The notes under the pieces are model-generated. The model did not search any database. It saw nothing but the letters and a program-made list of their open reading frames with translations, and had not been told where the DNA came from. A stretch of 64,000 nt of DNA from Methylopumilus sp003533095 (GTDB lineage: Bacteria > Pseudomonadota > Gammaproteobacteria > Burkholderiales > Methylophilaceae): assembly GCA_963977845.1 (NCBI GenBank), contig CAXBPZ010000001.1:62001-126000 (forward strand), in the 5' to 3' direction. The translations under genes were made by a program, and so were the position numbers. Every line of letters begins with the position of its first letter. The stretch's first letter is position 1. Positions 19,032 through 28,122 of this stretch are shown here, in pieces.

Positions 19032-20305
19032 AATTACTAGCGCAAAGTAAATGGCTTTTTGTTTTATCTTTATTCTTCATCTTAAGTGGATGCGATAGCA
19101 TTCCTTTTGTGGATCAGGTTACAGCGCCTGATTATAAGGCTACAGGTAGATCTCGCCCCTTAGAAGTGCCTCCTGATTTAACTTCGGCAACTACAAATGA
19201 CACATATGCAATACCTGGGTCTACCAGTTATTCAGATTTTAAAAATGGTCAAAAACAAGAAAATGGCCAATCAAATATTTTGCCTAACCCAGAAGGCATG
19301 AAAATTGTAAAAGCAGGCGCCCAAAGATGGCTTGTTGTTAATGCACCTCCAGAAAAAATATGGCCAGTGTTAAGAGATTTTTGGTTAGATATGGGATTCG
19401 CTGTTAAAAAGGAAAATCCAGAAACCGGCGTTATGGAAACTGAATGGATTAAAGAAGGTGATCTTAAAGCCGGAGATAACAAAGGCGCGCTTGATAAATT
19501 TGATGCTTGGCTTGATTCTTTAGCTTCAGGAACTGCCAATCGTAAAAAATTTAGAACACGACTCGATCGTGGCCTTCAAGAAGGTACCACAGAAATATAT
19601 ATGACGCATCGAAGTGTGGACACAGCACCTGATGATGGTAAAGAAAAGGTTAGAACTCCATATGGGGTTGTGGATAACGGGTATAGAAATGATGCCAAGA
19701 CGCAGCCGGAAACAAAAGGAGATTCAAAAGACGATGAATTAGACGCTGAGCTCTTAAGAAGACTGATGGTAAAACTTGGAGTAGCTGAAAAACGAGCAAA
19801 AGAAATTATTGCGACTCCAGTTAATCAAAAGAGAGCTGAAATTAAGAAAGAGGCTGATGGAAGTGCTTCACTCGAGATTCAAGATCCTTTTGATCGTGCT
19901 TGGCGAAGAGTTGGATTAGCTCTAGATATTATTGGATTTGTGATTGAAGACAAAGATAGATCAAATGGAATCTATTTTGTTAAGTATGCTGATGTCGATA
20001 TTGACGATAGCCCCAAAAAGAAGAAAGGTATTTTAGATTCTCTTATGTTCTGGAGCGATGACGACAAGAAAGATAAGCAAGAAAAAGATAATAGCCAAAA
20101 TAAAGATAAACCTTTATCTGAAAAACTTAAATTCTGGGGTGGAAGCGATAAAGAAAAAACTAATCCAGAGAAACAATATCGAATTAAGGTTGTTGCTTCA
20201 GATAATGGTGGCTCTCGGGTTGTCATTGAGTATCAGGATGGTAAAAGAAACACTTCTTCTACCGCAAATCGAATCATTACTCTTCTTTACGATCAATTAA
20301 AATAA
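19028..20305 (+). CDS. bamC: Outer-membrane assembly lipoprotein BamC
   Basis: Lipoprotein of the BAM complex that inserts beta-barrel proteins. The signal peptide ends in the lipobox LSGC with Cys22 as the lipidation site. The N-terminal unstructured segment YKATGRSRPLEVPPDL is the BamD-binding type. Two helix-grip domains follow (about 95-200 and 260-420). At 425 residues it is longer than E. coli BamC (344). The extra length is two charged, low-complexity inserts near 210-240 and 330-380, rich in Lys, Asp and Glu. Confidence 0.9.
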   Translation: MKLLAQSKWLFVLSLFFILSGCDSIPFVDQVTAPDYKATGRSRPLEVPPDLTSATTNDTYAIPGSTSYSDFKNGQKQENGQSNILPNPEGMKIVKAGAQRWLVVNAPPEKIWPVLRDFWLDMGFAVKKENPETGVMETEWIKEGDLKAGDNKGALDKFDAWLDSLASGTANRKKFRTRLDRGLQEGTTEIYMTHRSVDTAPDDGKEKVRTPYGVVDNGYRNDAKTQPETKGDSKDDELDAELLRRLMVKLGVAEKRAKEIIATPVNQKRAEIKKEADGSASLEIQDPFDRAWRRVGLALDIIGFVIEDKDRSNGIYFVKYADVDIDDSPKKKKGILDSLMFWSDDDKKDKQEKDNSQNKDKPLSEKLKFWGGSDKEKTNPEKQYRIKVVASDNGGSRVVIEYQDGKRNTSSTANRIITLLYDQLK

Positions 20306-20307
20306 AG

Positions 20308-21078
20308 ATGCAGTTTGCATCTCTAGGTAGTGGGAGTGCTGGCAATTCTTTTTTGGTAAAGCAAAACAAATCACTTTTGATGGTTGATTGTGGTTTTGCA
20401 ATCCAGGACATTGTGTCAAGGCTCGATCGACTTAATGAATCCCCAGAAAACATCACAGGCATTCTCTTAACGCATGAACATGAAGATCATGTCAAAGGCG
20501 CTTTTAGATTAGCAAACAAATTCAAAATTCCTGTATGGCTCTCTTACGGGACTTTCAAGATGTGTGAAAAACATATGATTAAATCTTATGAGATTGATTT
20601 AAATATAATTGATAGTCACAATACATTTGAAATAGAGAATTTTATAATACAACCCTTTCCGGTGCCCCATGACGCAAGAGAGCCTATTCAATTTACATTG
20701 AGTGACGGCAATCATAAATTAGGTATTTTGACGGATACGGGAAGTTCAACGCCCCATATTGAAAAAATGCTGCAGAAACTAGATGCGCTTATTATAGAAT
20801 TTAATCACGATCTTAGCTTGCTTGAATCGAGTGAGTATACATTTAGCTTAAAGAAAAGAATCAGAGGAAAATTGGGTCATTTGGATAATCAAACGGCTGC
20901 AGAAATTCTGGGTAAAATTCAATTTAAACAATTAAAACATCTTGTTGCAGCGCATCTGAGTGAGAAAAATAATAGTGAAGATTTAGTAAAAGAAGCTATT
21001 GTGGAAAAAATAGGATGTGAGCGTGATTGGATAAAAATTGCAACGCAAATTGGCGGAACGTCATGGCAAGTAATATAA
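20308..21078 (+). CDS. MBL-fold metallo-hydrolase (YycJ/PhnP-like)
   Basis: 256 residues of the metallo-beta-lactamase fold. The metal-binding motif HEHEDH is at residues 56-61, preceded by the conserved FASLGSGSAGNSFLV start and DCGF near 27-30. VPHDAREPIQFTL and LTDTGSSTP supply further metal ligands. Relatives act on nucleic acids or cyclic phosphodiesters, but the substrate here is not predictable. It begins two bases after bamC, and dapA-bamC-MBL is a familiar betaproteobacterial order. A hairpin terminator follows. Confidence 0.85.
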   Translation: MQFASLGSGSAGNSFLVKQNKSLLMVDCGFAIQDIVSRLDRLNESPENITGILLTHEHEDHVKGAFRLANKFKIPVWLSYGTFKMCEKHMIKSYEIDLNIIDSHNTFEIENFIIQPFPVPHDAREPIQFTLSDGNHKLGILTDTGSSTPHIEKMLQKLDALIIEFNHDLSLLESSEYTFSLKKRIRGKLGHLDNQTAAEILGKIQFKQLKHLVAAHLSEKNNSEDLVKEAIVEKIGCERDWIKIATQIGGTSWQVI

Positions 21079-21106
21079 AAAAAGCCGGTTAAAAACCGGC
21101 TTTTTT
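21077..21106. terminator. Bidirectional terminator after the MBL gene
   Basis: Stem GCCGGTT (21084-21090) pairs with AACCGGC (21094-21100) over an AAA loop, flanked by an A-run and six T. It can serve the MBL gene on the plus strand and the small lipoprotein gene on the minus strand. Confidence 0.85.
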
Positions 21107-21114
21107 AATTCATA

Positions 21115-21135
21115 TAATAGATAAATTATCTATTA
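21115..21135. repeat. AT-rich inverted repeat at the lipoprotein stop
   Basis: TAATAGATAA (21115-21124) and TTATCTATTA (21126-21135) are exact ten-base arms around one A. The right arm contains the stop codon of the small lipoprotein gene. With only two G:C pairs it would be a weak RNA hairpin, but it could protect the 3' end upstream of the strong terminator. Confidence 0.5.
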
Positions 21136-21264
21136 CTTAGCTTCAGCAGCTGGAGCAGCTTCAGCAGCTGGAGCTGCATCAGCAGCAGGAGCAGCTTCTT
21201 CTTTTTTGCCGCAAGCAGTTAAACCAATAGCTAATAATAAAGCGATAAGTAGTGAACGTGTCAT
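21133..21264 (-). CDS. Small Ala/Pro-rich lipoprotein (43 aa)
   Basis: A 43-residue protein with a signal peptide ending in LLAIGLTACG, where Cys18 is a typical lipobox cysteine. The mature part is GKKEE followed by three units of the form AAPAA(D/E) and a final AK. AAGGA (complement of 21271-21275) lies six bases before the ATG, which supports real translation. The two Lys and two Glu directly after the lipidated Cys suggest outer-membrane sorting. The function is unknown; it resembles other tiny proteobacterial lipoproteins only in general form. It has its own terminator and no operon partner. Confidence 0.75.
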   Translation of the reverse strand: MTRSLLIALLLAIGLTACGKKEEAAPAADAAPAAEAAPAAEAK

Positions 21265-21354
21265 TTTTAATCCTTAAAATTAATGTTGATTTCGGGGCCT
21301 ATGATCGGATCCCAGTCGATAATTCTACAACAAAATTAGCTAGATAGTTAAATA

Positions 21355-22506
21355 TTATTGTATAAAATCAACAAATCCTGAGCGATACAGGGGAAGTAAG
21401 ATTATCCCCAAAGCGTTTAAATCTTTTTTGTCTAAAGTTGTTTTAAAAGAGATTTTTCGATCATTTGCAAGCTGTCTTAGGTATTTGGCATATTTCTTAT
21501 CAGTTTCAATAAATTCACCATTTATGTAAAAACTATTTTTTATAAAAAGCATTCTTGTTTTAGGGTTAAGTTCCAGTATTTTTTTTGAGAGATTTTTTTT
21601 AAAGATTTCAAGGGATATCGGCTTTGGTTGCTGGAAAATAGCATTCTCAATTGGATCGGTAAGCAATTGACCAATGAAAGTATGAATTGAATTTTTATTC
21701 CATCGTAATTGATTAATGATCTGTTGAATTTTATTAATCATATTTGAATTGATTTCTGCTGGATTTTTTTGAAGTTTTAAATTTGGATCTTTATATAGAT
21801 CCTTTTTGTTTGCGCTCAAGTTATCTTGAATAAAATCTAAAAATTTAGATTGGATTTCAAATGTATCAGGTGCTCTAAAACCAATAGAATATGTAAGACA
21901 ATCATTACTATGTGAGATGCCCCAATGGCCTATATTAGGGGGTAAATAGAGCATATCACCAGGGTTAAGCACCCAAGAATTTTTACTTTTGAAATTGGTA
22001 ATAATTTTAATGGCTGATTTTTTATCTAAATCAAATTTTTTTTGAGCGCTAATCTTCCATTCCCTTTTTCCTTTTGCTTGAAATAAAAAAACATCATAAG
22101 AGTCAAAATGAGGGCCGACACTTCCCTTCTTTGTGGCGTAACTTACCATTAAGTCATCAAGTCGTGCATATGGAATAAACTTGAAAAAATTTAGGAAAGA
22201 ATTAGCAAAGGAAAAATGGTGATTAATATTTTGTACAAGCACCGTCCAAGGACTATTCTTTTTTCTAAGGAATTCTGATTTTTTGAATGGACCATACTTT
22301 ACTTGCCACATATCGTTTCTATATTCTATGAGGCGGGATATAGTTTCTTCATCTTGCGCTATTTTAAAAAGATCTTTTTCTGTGATGGGAGACTGAAAAT
22401 TTTCAATTGCATTTCGAATTAAGAGTGGTTTTTTTTGCCAATATTTTTTTAAGAAGGTATCAACTGATATTTTTCCTAAAATGTGATTTTTACGATTTAA
22501 TCGCAT
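21355..22506 (-). CDS. roxA: JmjC/cupin ribosomal oxygenase, RoxA-like
   Basis: Fe(II)/2-oxoglutarate oxygenase of 383 residues related to E. coli YcfD/RoxA, which hydroxylates an arginine of ribosomal protein uL16. GSVGPHFDSYDVFLFQ carries the HxD iron ligands and PPNIGHWGIS the distal His, so the iron site is complete. A helical C-terminal domain (about 210-383) matches the dimerisation and winged-helix parts of the family. It stands alone and is transcribed divergently from pyrD. Confidence 0.85.
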   Translation of the reverse strand: MRLNRKNHILGKISVDTFLKKYWQKKPLLIRNAIENFQSPITEKDLFKIAQDEETISRLIEYRNDMWQVKYGPFKKSEFLRKKNSPWTVLVQNINHHFSFANSFLNFFKFIPYARLDDLMVSYATKKGSVGPHFDSYDVFLFQAKGKREWKISAQKKFDLDKKSAIKIITNFKSKNSWVLNPGDMLYLPPNIGHWGISHSNDCLTYSIGFRAPDTFEIQSKFLDFIQDNLSANKKDLYKDPNLKLQKNPAEINSNMINKIQQIINQLRWNKNSIHTFIGQLLTDPIENAIFQQPKPISLEIFKKNLSKKILELNPKTRMLFIKNSFYINGEFIETDKKYAKYLRQLANDRKISFKTTLDKKDLNALGIILLPLYRSGFVDFIQ

Positions 22507-22552
22507 AATATTTATTAAGCCTTATAACTTCCTAAGTTAAAATGATAGTGTT

Positions 22553-23566
22553 ATGAGCCACCACTTAATTCGTTCATTGTTATTTAAGTTTGATGCAGAA
22601 TTTTCGCACGACTTAACTCTTAAGGCACTATCTCTTTCTAACAAAATTGGCCTACTAAGTTTTCTAAAGCCTCCTAATCCTTGCAAGCTTCGAACTGTGA
22701 TGGGCATTCCTTTTCAAAATCCAGTGGGATTAGCTGCAGGACTTGATAAAAATGCAAATTACATTGATGCTTTGGGTAAATTGGGGTTTGGATTTATTGA
22801 AGTTGGAACAATTACCCCAAGAGCACAAATAGGCAATCCAAAGCCGAGACTATTCAGATTGCCAGAAGCTCAGGGCATTATTAACCGATTTGGATTTAAC
22901 AATGTAGGTCTTGAAACTGCAGTAGAAAATATCAAATTGAGTAAATACAAGGGTGTGCTTGGAATTAATATTGGTAAGAATTTTGATACGCCAATAGAAA
23001 AGGCTGGAGATGATTATCTCTTGTGTATGAAAAAGGTTTATCAATATGCAAATTATATTGCAATCAATATTTCCTCACCCAATACAAAAAACTTAAGAGA
23101 TCTTCAAGAAACCAAGGCGCTAAACATTTTATTAGCGCAGATCAAAGAAGAACAGACTAGATTAGCTGATTATTATGGGCGTTATGTCCCTATAGCATTA
23201 AAAATTTCACCTGATTTAACAGCTAAACACTTAGATACAATATCAAAAAGTATTATTAAAAATAGGATTGACGCGGTAATTGCAACAAATACAACTATTA
23301 CTAGAGAGTCGGTGAGTGATCTTATTAATGGAAAAGAGGTTGGAGGTATGTCAGGTAAACCTCTATTTAAATTATCTAATTCAATAATTCGAGAACTTCA
23401 TGCGAGACTTCAAGGCGAGATTCCGATCATTGGCGTAGGCGGCATATTCTCTGGTGAAGACGCCTTAGAAAAAATAAATGCGGGTGCGGAGCTTGTGCAA
23501 ATTTATTCAGGTCTTGTTTATCAAGGAAGAAAGCTCATTCTCGATGCTTGCCAATCTATTGGCTGA
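22553..23566 (+). CDS. pyrD: Dihydroorotate dehydrogenase (quinone), class 2
   Basis: Membrane-associated FMN enzyme that oxidises dihydroorotate to orotate using quinone. 337 residues. The N-terminal helix pair (MSHHLIRSLLFKFDAEFSHD) is the quinone-tunnel extension that defines class 2. GLAAGLDKNANYIDAL binds FMN, NISSPNTKNLRDLQ contains the catalytic Ser, and GVGGIFSGEDAL is the phosphate loop. A possible -10 element TAAAAT (22538-22543) sits only nine bases before the ATG, so the leader may be very short. Confidence 0.96.
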   Translation: MSHHLIRSLLFKFDAEFSHDLTLKALSLSNKIGLLSFLKPPNPCKLRTVMGIPFQNPVGLAAGLDKNANYIDALGKLGFGFIEVGTITPRAQIGNPKPRLFRLPEAQGIINRFGFNNVGLETAVENIKLSKYKGVLGINIGKNFDTPIEKAGDDYLLCMKKVYQYANYIAINISSPNTKNLRDLQETKALNILLAQIKEEQTRLADYYGRYVPIALKISPDLTAKHLDTISKSIIKNRIDAVIATNTTITRESVSDLINGKEVGGMSGKPLFKLSNSIIRELHARLQGEIPIIGVGGIFSGEDALEKINAGAELVQIYSGLVYQGRKLILDACQSIG

Positions 23567-24168
23567 TGATGCTAGCTAGACCAAGGCTTTATACATACAG
23601 ACGCTGTCCATACGCGATTCGGTCAAGACTAGCTTTGTATCAAGCTAAAATTGATTATGAAACAATAGAAATTTCTCTTAAAGATAAACCTAGTGATTTT
23701 TTAGCACTTAGTCCTAAAGGAACAGTCCCAGTATTGGTAGATAATAATGGAATAGTTATCGAAGAGAGTATGGAAATAATGATGTGGGCTCTCGATAAAT
23801 CCGACCCAGAAAATTGGATTTTAAATGATAATAATCTTAGCCAAGAACTCATTAAAGAAAATGATTTTATTTTTAAAAAAAATCTAGATAAATATAAATA
23901 TGCCGATCGTTTTCCTGAACATCCCAAAGAATATTATCGTTTTCAATGTGAAGTATTTTTAAATTTGTTAAATGAAAAATTAAAGTCGAAAAGTTATTTA
24001 ATGACGGAAAAAGTAAGCCTTGCTGATGTAGCAATTTTTCCTTTTGTGAGACAATTTTTTTTAGTAGACGAAGAGTGGTTTTTGAATTCTAAATATCAAG
24101 AATTGAAAAAATGGCTTCAGAGTTTTTTAGAAAGCCAAATGTTTAAAGATGTAATGAAAAAAAGTTAA
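23566..24168 (+). CDS. Glutathione S-transferase family protein
   Basis: 200 residues. An N-terminal thioredoxin-like domain (RPRLYTYRRCPYAIRSRLAL, then LSPKGTVPVLVD with the cis-Pro, then EESMEIMMWAL) is followed by an all-helical domain with SLADVAIFPFVRQF. CPYA places a Cys where Grx2-like proteins have CPYC. I choose the ATG at 23566, which overlaps the pyrD stop (TGATG); an in-frame ATG at 23548 lies inside pyrD. The gene ends in a TTAA shared with the clpA stop on the other strand. The substrate is unknown. Confidence 0.82.
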   Translation: MMLARPRLYTYRRCPYAIRSRLALYQAKIDYETIEISLKDKPSDFLALSPKGTVPVLVDNNGIVIEESMEIMMWALDKSDPENWILNDNNLSQELIKENDFIFKKNLDKYKYADRFPEHPKEYYRFQCEVFLNLLNEKLKSKSYLMTEKVSLADVAIFPFVRQFFLVDEEWFLNSKYQELKKWLQSFLESQMFKDVMKKS

Positions 24169-26432
24169 GACTCTTGAAGAACGGCTTTATTTTCCTCTTC
24201 AAAAATTAATTTCAATTTATCATTGCTATCAATATCAATGGTGACATTGCCACCATTGGTAAGTTTGCCAAAAAGTAGTTCATCCGCAAGTGCTTTTCTA
24301 ATTATATCCTGGATGAGGCGAGACATTGGTCTTGCTCCCATACTTGGATCAAAACCATTTTTAGCTAGATATGATTTAAGTGAATCTGTGAAAGTTGCAT
24401 CTACTTTTTTCTCATGCAATTGATCTTCGAGTTGCATCAAGAATTTATCAACAACTTTTAAAATCACTTCATGACTGAGTGGCGCAAATGATACGGTTGC
24501 ATCAAGCCTATTTCTAAACTCTGGTGTAAATAACCGCTTAATTTCTGCTTGTTCATCGCCTATCTTTTTAGACTGTGTAAATCCCATAGAGGTTTTTGAG
24601 AGGGATTCTGCGCCGGCATTTGTTGTCATAATAAGAGTCACATTTCTAAAATCTGTTTTTCTGCCGTTACTATCAGTTAAAGATCCATGATCCATCACTT
24701 GCAGAAGGATATTAAAAATATCTGGATGTGCTTTTTCAATTTCGTCAAGCAGAAGTACACAATAAGGTTGTTTATGGACAGCTTCAGTCATGAGCCCCCC
24801 TTGGTCAAATCCTACATAGCCTGGAGGAGCTCCAATGAGTCTCGACACTGTGTGTCTTTCCATATATTCACTCATATCAAAACGAATGAGTTCAATACCT
24901 AAGATATAGGCGAGTTGACGTGCTACTTCTGTTTTTCCTACTCCTGTTGGACCACTAAAGAGAAAATTTCCTATTGGTTTATTTGGTATGCCTAATCCAC
25001 TTCTTGTCATTTTGATAGCGCTTGCAAGATTTTCAATCGCTTTATCTTGTCCAAAAATTACTGCTTTCAGATCTCGCTCAAGATTTTTAAGTGCATGCTT
25101 ATCATCATTAGAAATATTTTTTGGAGGTATCTTAGCAATCTTCGCTACTATCTCTTCAATTTCTTTATTGGTAATAACTTTTTTCTGTTTATTTTTAGGG
25201 AGTATTCTTTGTGCAGCCCCAGCTTCGTCAATCACATCAATGGCTTTATCAGGAAGATGCCTATCATTAATATATTTTGCTGAAAGTTCTGCAGCACTAT
25301 TAATTGCTGCAACTGAATATTTTACATTGTGGTGTTTTTCAAATCTTGATTTAAGTCCTTTAAGAATATTGATCGTATCAAGAATGCTTGGCTCGTTCAC
25401 ATCGATTTTCTGAAATCTTCTCGTGAGTGCATGATCTTTTTCAAATACAGTTCTATATTCCTGATATGTCGTAGCACCAATACATTTAATTGATCCATTT
25501 GATAATGCAGGTTTAAGAAGATTAGACGCATCAAGTGTTCCTCCACTTGCAGAACCTGCGCCTATAAGAGTATGAATTTCATCAATAAACAAAATAGCAT
25601 CTTTATACTCATTGAGTTGCTTCATGACTGCTTTCAGTCTTTGTTCAAAATCGCCCCGGTATTTTGTGCCTGCCAATAAAGTACCCATATCAAGTGAGAA
25701 TATCGTGGTATTTTCTAGGACACTCGGAACTTCTTTGTCGACAATTCTCTTTGCGAGCCCTTCTGCAATAGCAGTTTTTCCAACACCTGCTTCACCCACT
25801 AAGAGAGGATTATTTTTTCTTCTTCTACAGATAGTTTGAATAACACGTTCAATTTCTGAATCTCGACCAATCAATGGATCAATTTTTCCAGCCAATACCA
25901 TCTTATTAAGATTGATCGTATATGCTTCTAGCGCTTTATTAGTTGCAGACTCTTGATCATTCTCTTGTTCGGGAGATGTTTTACTTGAATCACCTTCATT
26001 TAACTTGGACACGCCATGCGCAATAAAATTAACAACATCAAGCCGGGTGACTCCTTGTTGATGAAGGAAATAAACAGCATGAGAATCTTTTTCTCCATAA
26101 ATTGCGACTAAGACATTTGCACCATTCACTTCTTTTTTACCAGAAGATTGAACATGAAGCATCGCTCTTTGAATTACTCTTTGAAATCCAAGTGTAGGTT
26201 GAGTGTCCACTTCATCTTCGCCAGTTATGGTAGGCGTATGATCATCGATATATTGCGTTAATTCATTTCTGAGTACATCAATGTTTGAGCCGCAAGCTTT
26301 AAGTACTTCAGCTGCAGAAGGATTATCCAGCATAGCAAGAAGCAAATGTTCAACCGTAATAAGTTCATGACGCTTTTGTCTTGCGTCCATAAAGGCCATA
26401 TGTAGACTTACTTCAAGTTCTTGAGCAATCAT
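24165..26432 (-). CDS. clpA: ATP-dependent Clp protease ATPase subunit ClpA
   Basis: AAA+ unfoldase that feeds substrates to ClpP. 755 residues. The N domain (1-145) binds ClpS. D1 Walker A is GEAGVGKTAIAEG, D2 Walker A is GPTGVGKTEVARQ, and GYVGFDQGG and FTPEFRNRLD are D2 signatures. The ClpP-docking loop reads MGF (in SKTSMGFTQS) where IGL or IGF is usual, a conservative change. clpS lies nine bases upstream, so adaptor and unfoldase are made together. Confidence 0.97.
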   Translation of the reverse strand: MIAQELEVSLHMAFMDARQKRHELITVEHLLLAMLDNPSAAEVLKACGSNIDVLRNELTQYIDDHTPTITGEDEVDTQPTLGFQRVIQRAMLHVQSSGKKEVNGANVLVAIYGEKDSHAVYFLHQQGVTRLDVVNFIAHGVSKLNEGDSSKTSPEQENDQESATNKALEAYTINLNKMVLAGKIDPLIGRDSEIERVIQTICRRRKNNPLLVGEAGVGKTAIAEGLAKRIVDKEVPSVLENTTIFSLDMGTLLAGTKYRGDFEQRLKAVMKQLNEYKDAILFIDEIHTLIGAGSASGGTLDASNLLKPALSNGSIKCIGATTYQEYRTVFEKDHALTRRFQKIDVNEPSILDTINILKGLKSRFEKHHNVKYSVAAINSAAELSAKYINDRHLPDKAIDVIDEAGAAQRILPKNKQKKVITNKEIEEIVAKIAKIPPKNISNDDKHALKNLERDLKAVIFGQDKAIENLASAIKMTRSGLGIPNKPIGNFLFSGPTGVGKTEVARQLAYILGIELIRFDMSEYMERHTVSRLIGAPPGYVGFDQGGLMTEAVHKQPYCVLLLDEIEKAHPDIFNILLQVMDHGSLTDSNGRKTDFRNVTLIMTTNAGAESLSKTSMGFTQSKKIGDEQAEIKRLFTPEFRNRLDATVSFAPLSHEVILKVVDKFLMQLEDQLHEKKVDATFTDSLKSYLAKNGFDPSMGARPMSRLIQDIIRKALADELLFGKLTNGGNVTIDIDSNDKLKLIFEEENKAVLQES

Positions 26433-26441
26433 AATTTAAGT

Positions 26442-26756
26442 TTAATCAATTTTTTCAATAATACATTGCAAAGGATGCTGATGTTCTTTTGCATAGTTTA
26501 GCACTTGATTCATTTTTGTTTCAGCAATGTCAACAGGGAATATTCCACAAACACCCGACCCCTCTGTATGTATTTTTAACATTATACGTGTGGCTTCATC
26601 AACACTTTTATTAAAAAAACGTTGAATCGTATTTACGACGAATTCCATAGGGGTATAGTCATCGTTTAGTATGATAACTTTGTACATACTGGGAAGTTTA
26701 GTCTTCGCTTTTTTTGGACTAAGCTTTGTGTCTTCAGTTGCATTTAATTTTGGCAT
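26442..26756 (-). CDS. clpS: Clp protease adaptor ClpS
   Basis: Delivers N-degron substrates to ClpAP. 104 residues with a disordered N-terminal 20 residues and the core YKVIILNDDYTPMEFVVNTI, whose NDD and TPMEFV residues bind the N-terminal residue of the substrate. TEGSGVCGIFPVDIAE is the second conserved block. It is directly followed by clpA. Confidence 0.96.
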   Translation of the reverse strand: MPKLNATEDTKLSPKKAKTKLPSMYKVIILNDDYTPMEFVVNTIQRFFNKSVDEATRIMLKIHTEGSGVCGIFPVDIAETKMNQVLNYAKEHQHPLQCIIEKID

Positions 26757-26783
26757 TAGCTAAACCCTATTGAATATTGTGAT

Positions 26784-26816
26784 TAAAAAAAATAAAAACT
26801 CAAGTGATTCTTTGAG
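26784..26816 (-). terminator. Probable terminator after the CorB-like gene
   Basis: On the minus strand CTCAA and TTGAG arms (26812-26816 and 26799-26803) enclose an eight-base loop and are followed by a T-rich run (26784-26798 on the plus strand is almost all A). The stem is short, so this is a moderate call. It would separate the CorB-like gene from clpS-clpA. Confidence 0.5.
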
Positions 26817-26831
26817 GGAATTTTTAAAAAA

Positions 26832-28109
26832 TTATGATTGAGGGTAGATTTTTATGCTCTTCACAATTCGGTCGTGAGATTGAAGAACTTCTAGGGTATG
26901 GTTGGCAATTTTGAAGCTTGTGTTCGGTTCCGGGATATCCTCAAAATATTCCAAGACCAAGCCGTTGAGTGTTTTAGGACCATCGATTGGGAATTGAAGA
27001 TTTAATTTTTTATTCAATGTTCGAATTGTGACGCTACCATCTACAATCCACCCCCCGTCCTCGTCTTGATTAAATTTAGATGATTTTGATAGAAAATCTA
27101 AGTTAAATTCACCAACAATTTCTTCCAAGATATCTTCAAGACTTAATAGACCAATAAATTCGCCATGTTCGTTAACAATTAAACCAACCCTCTCTTGTTT
27201 ATCCTGAAAGTGTTGCATTTGTGTATATAAAGGGGTGCCAGAAGGAATGAAGTAGGGTTCAGAAATCAAAGCTTTCAAATCATCTTTTGTAATTTTATTG
27301 AGTGCATCATGTAAATTAAGTTGTTTAATAATTTTTTGTGTATTAAGCAACCCTAAAATATTTTCAGGTGAATTTGTTTTTACCAATATTCTGCTATGTT
27401 GAAAAGTAAGTAGTTTCTGAATAATCTCTTCATCGGTTAAGTCAAAATCAATAGATTCTACAAAAGTATGTGGAATCATAATGTCATCAACAGTAATACG
27501 CTCGAGCTCAAATAAATTAAGTAAGATTTTACGGTGTTGATTAGGTATGAATTGACCAGCTTCAGAAATAATACTTCTTAATTCATCCATAGATATTGCA
27601 TGAAGATTGTTATTAAAATCTATTTTTACATTAAAAATTTTTACAAAAGTTAGTACAAAAAAGTTGACTAAAATAACAATGGGATAGAGAACCTTTAAAA
27701 GAGGGTAGAGTATGTAGCTACAAAAGAAAGCAAATCGCTCTGGTTTAGAGGCTGCAATAACTTTCGGCGATACTTCACCAAAAATAAGAATCAAAAATGT
27801 TGTTACTAAAGTCCCAGCCATGAGGGCAATCTGGCCTTCTCCATAAAGCCTCACTGTAATAATAGTAACAAGCATTGCGGATGCTGCATTTGCAAATTCT
27901 TTACATAGCAGAATGACGCCTAAAAGTTTGTCAGTGGAGGAGAGTAGTTTATGTGCGAGTTTTGCTGCACGATTACCTTGTGAAACTAAATGCTGTAATC
28001 GATAGCGATTAAGTGTCATTAAGCTAGTTTCAGCAAGTGAGAAAAAAGCTGAAATAGCCACTAAGGCTATCAAAATAACAAATTGGTAACTAATAGAAAG
28101 GGCGTTCAA
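26832..28109 (-). CDS. CNNM/CorB-HlyC family membrane protein
   Basis: 425 residues. An N-terminal DUF21 membrane domain (about 1-180, with three to four helices) is followed by a CBS pair (IMIPHTFVESIDFDLTDEEI onward, then VGLIVNEHGEFIGLLSLEDILEEIVGEF) and a C-terminal CorC/HlyC domain (DGGWIVDGSVTIRTLNKKLNL). This matches the CNNM magnesium-transport family (E. coli YfjD/CorB type). The direction and the ion are not proven by sequence. It lies 13 bases after secF, perhaps by read-through. Confidence 0.85.
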   Translation of the reverse strand: MNALSISYQFVILIALVAISAFFSLAETSLMTLNRYRLQHLVSQGNRAAKLAHKLLSSTDKLLGVILLCKEFANAASAMLVTIITVRLYGEGQIALMAGTLVTTFLILIFGEVSPKVIAASKPERFAFFCSYILYPLLKVLYPIVILVNFFVLTFVKIFNVKIDFNNNLHAISMDELRSIISEAGQFIPNQHRKILLNLFELERITVDDIMIPHTFVESIDFDLTDEEIIQKLLTFQHSRILVKTNSPENILGLLNTQKIIKQLNLHDALNKITKDDLKALISEPYFIPSGTPLYTQMQHFQDKQERVGLIVNEHGEFIGLLSLEDILEEIVGEFNLDFLSKSSKFNQDEDGGWIVDGSVTIRTLNKKLNLQFPIDGPKTLNGLVLEYFEDIPEPNTSFKIANHTLEVLQSHDRIVKSIKIYPQS

Positions 28110-28122
28110 AGTTTAAAAAAAC

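Noticed and set aside
21140..21205. Short tandem repeat as a non-coding microsatellite or phase-variable tract
   Set aside because: The 18-base unit is a multiple of three, encodes the Ala/Pro repeats in frame and varies at third and Asp/Glu positions.
24540..24620. MGF loop in ClpA as loss of ClpP binding
   Set aside because: Met for Ile is a conservative change in a hydrophobic docking loop, and the clpS-clpA pair is otherwise complete.
24988..25413. A 141-codon plus-strand frame inside clpA
   Set aside because: It is antisense to the strongly conserved D1/D2 region, with no ribosome-binding site or recognisable domain.
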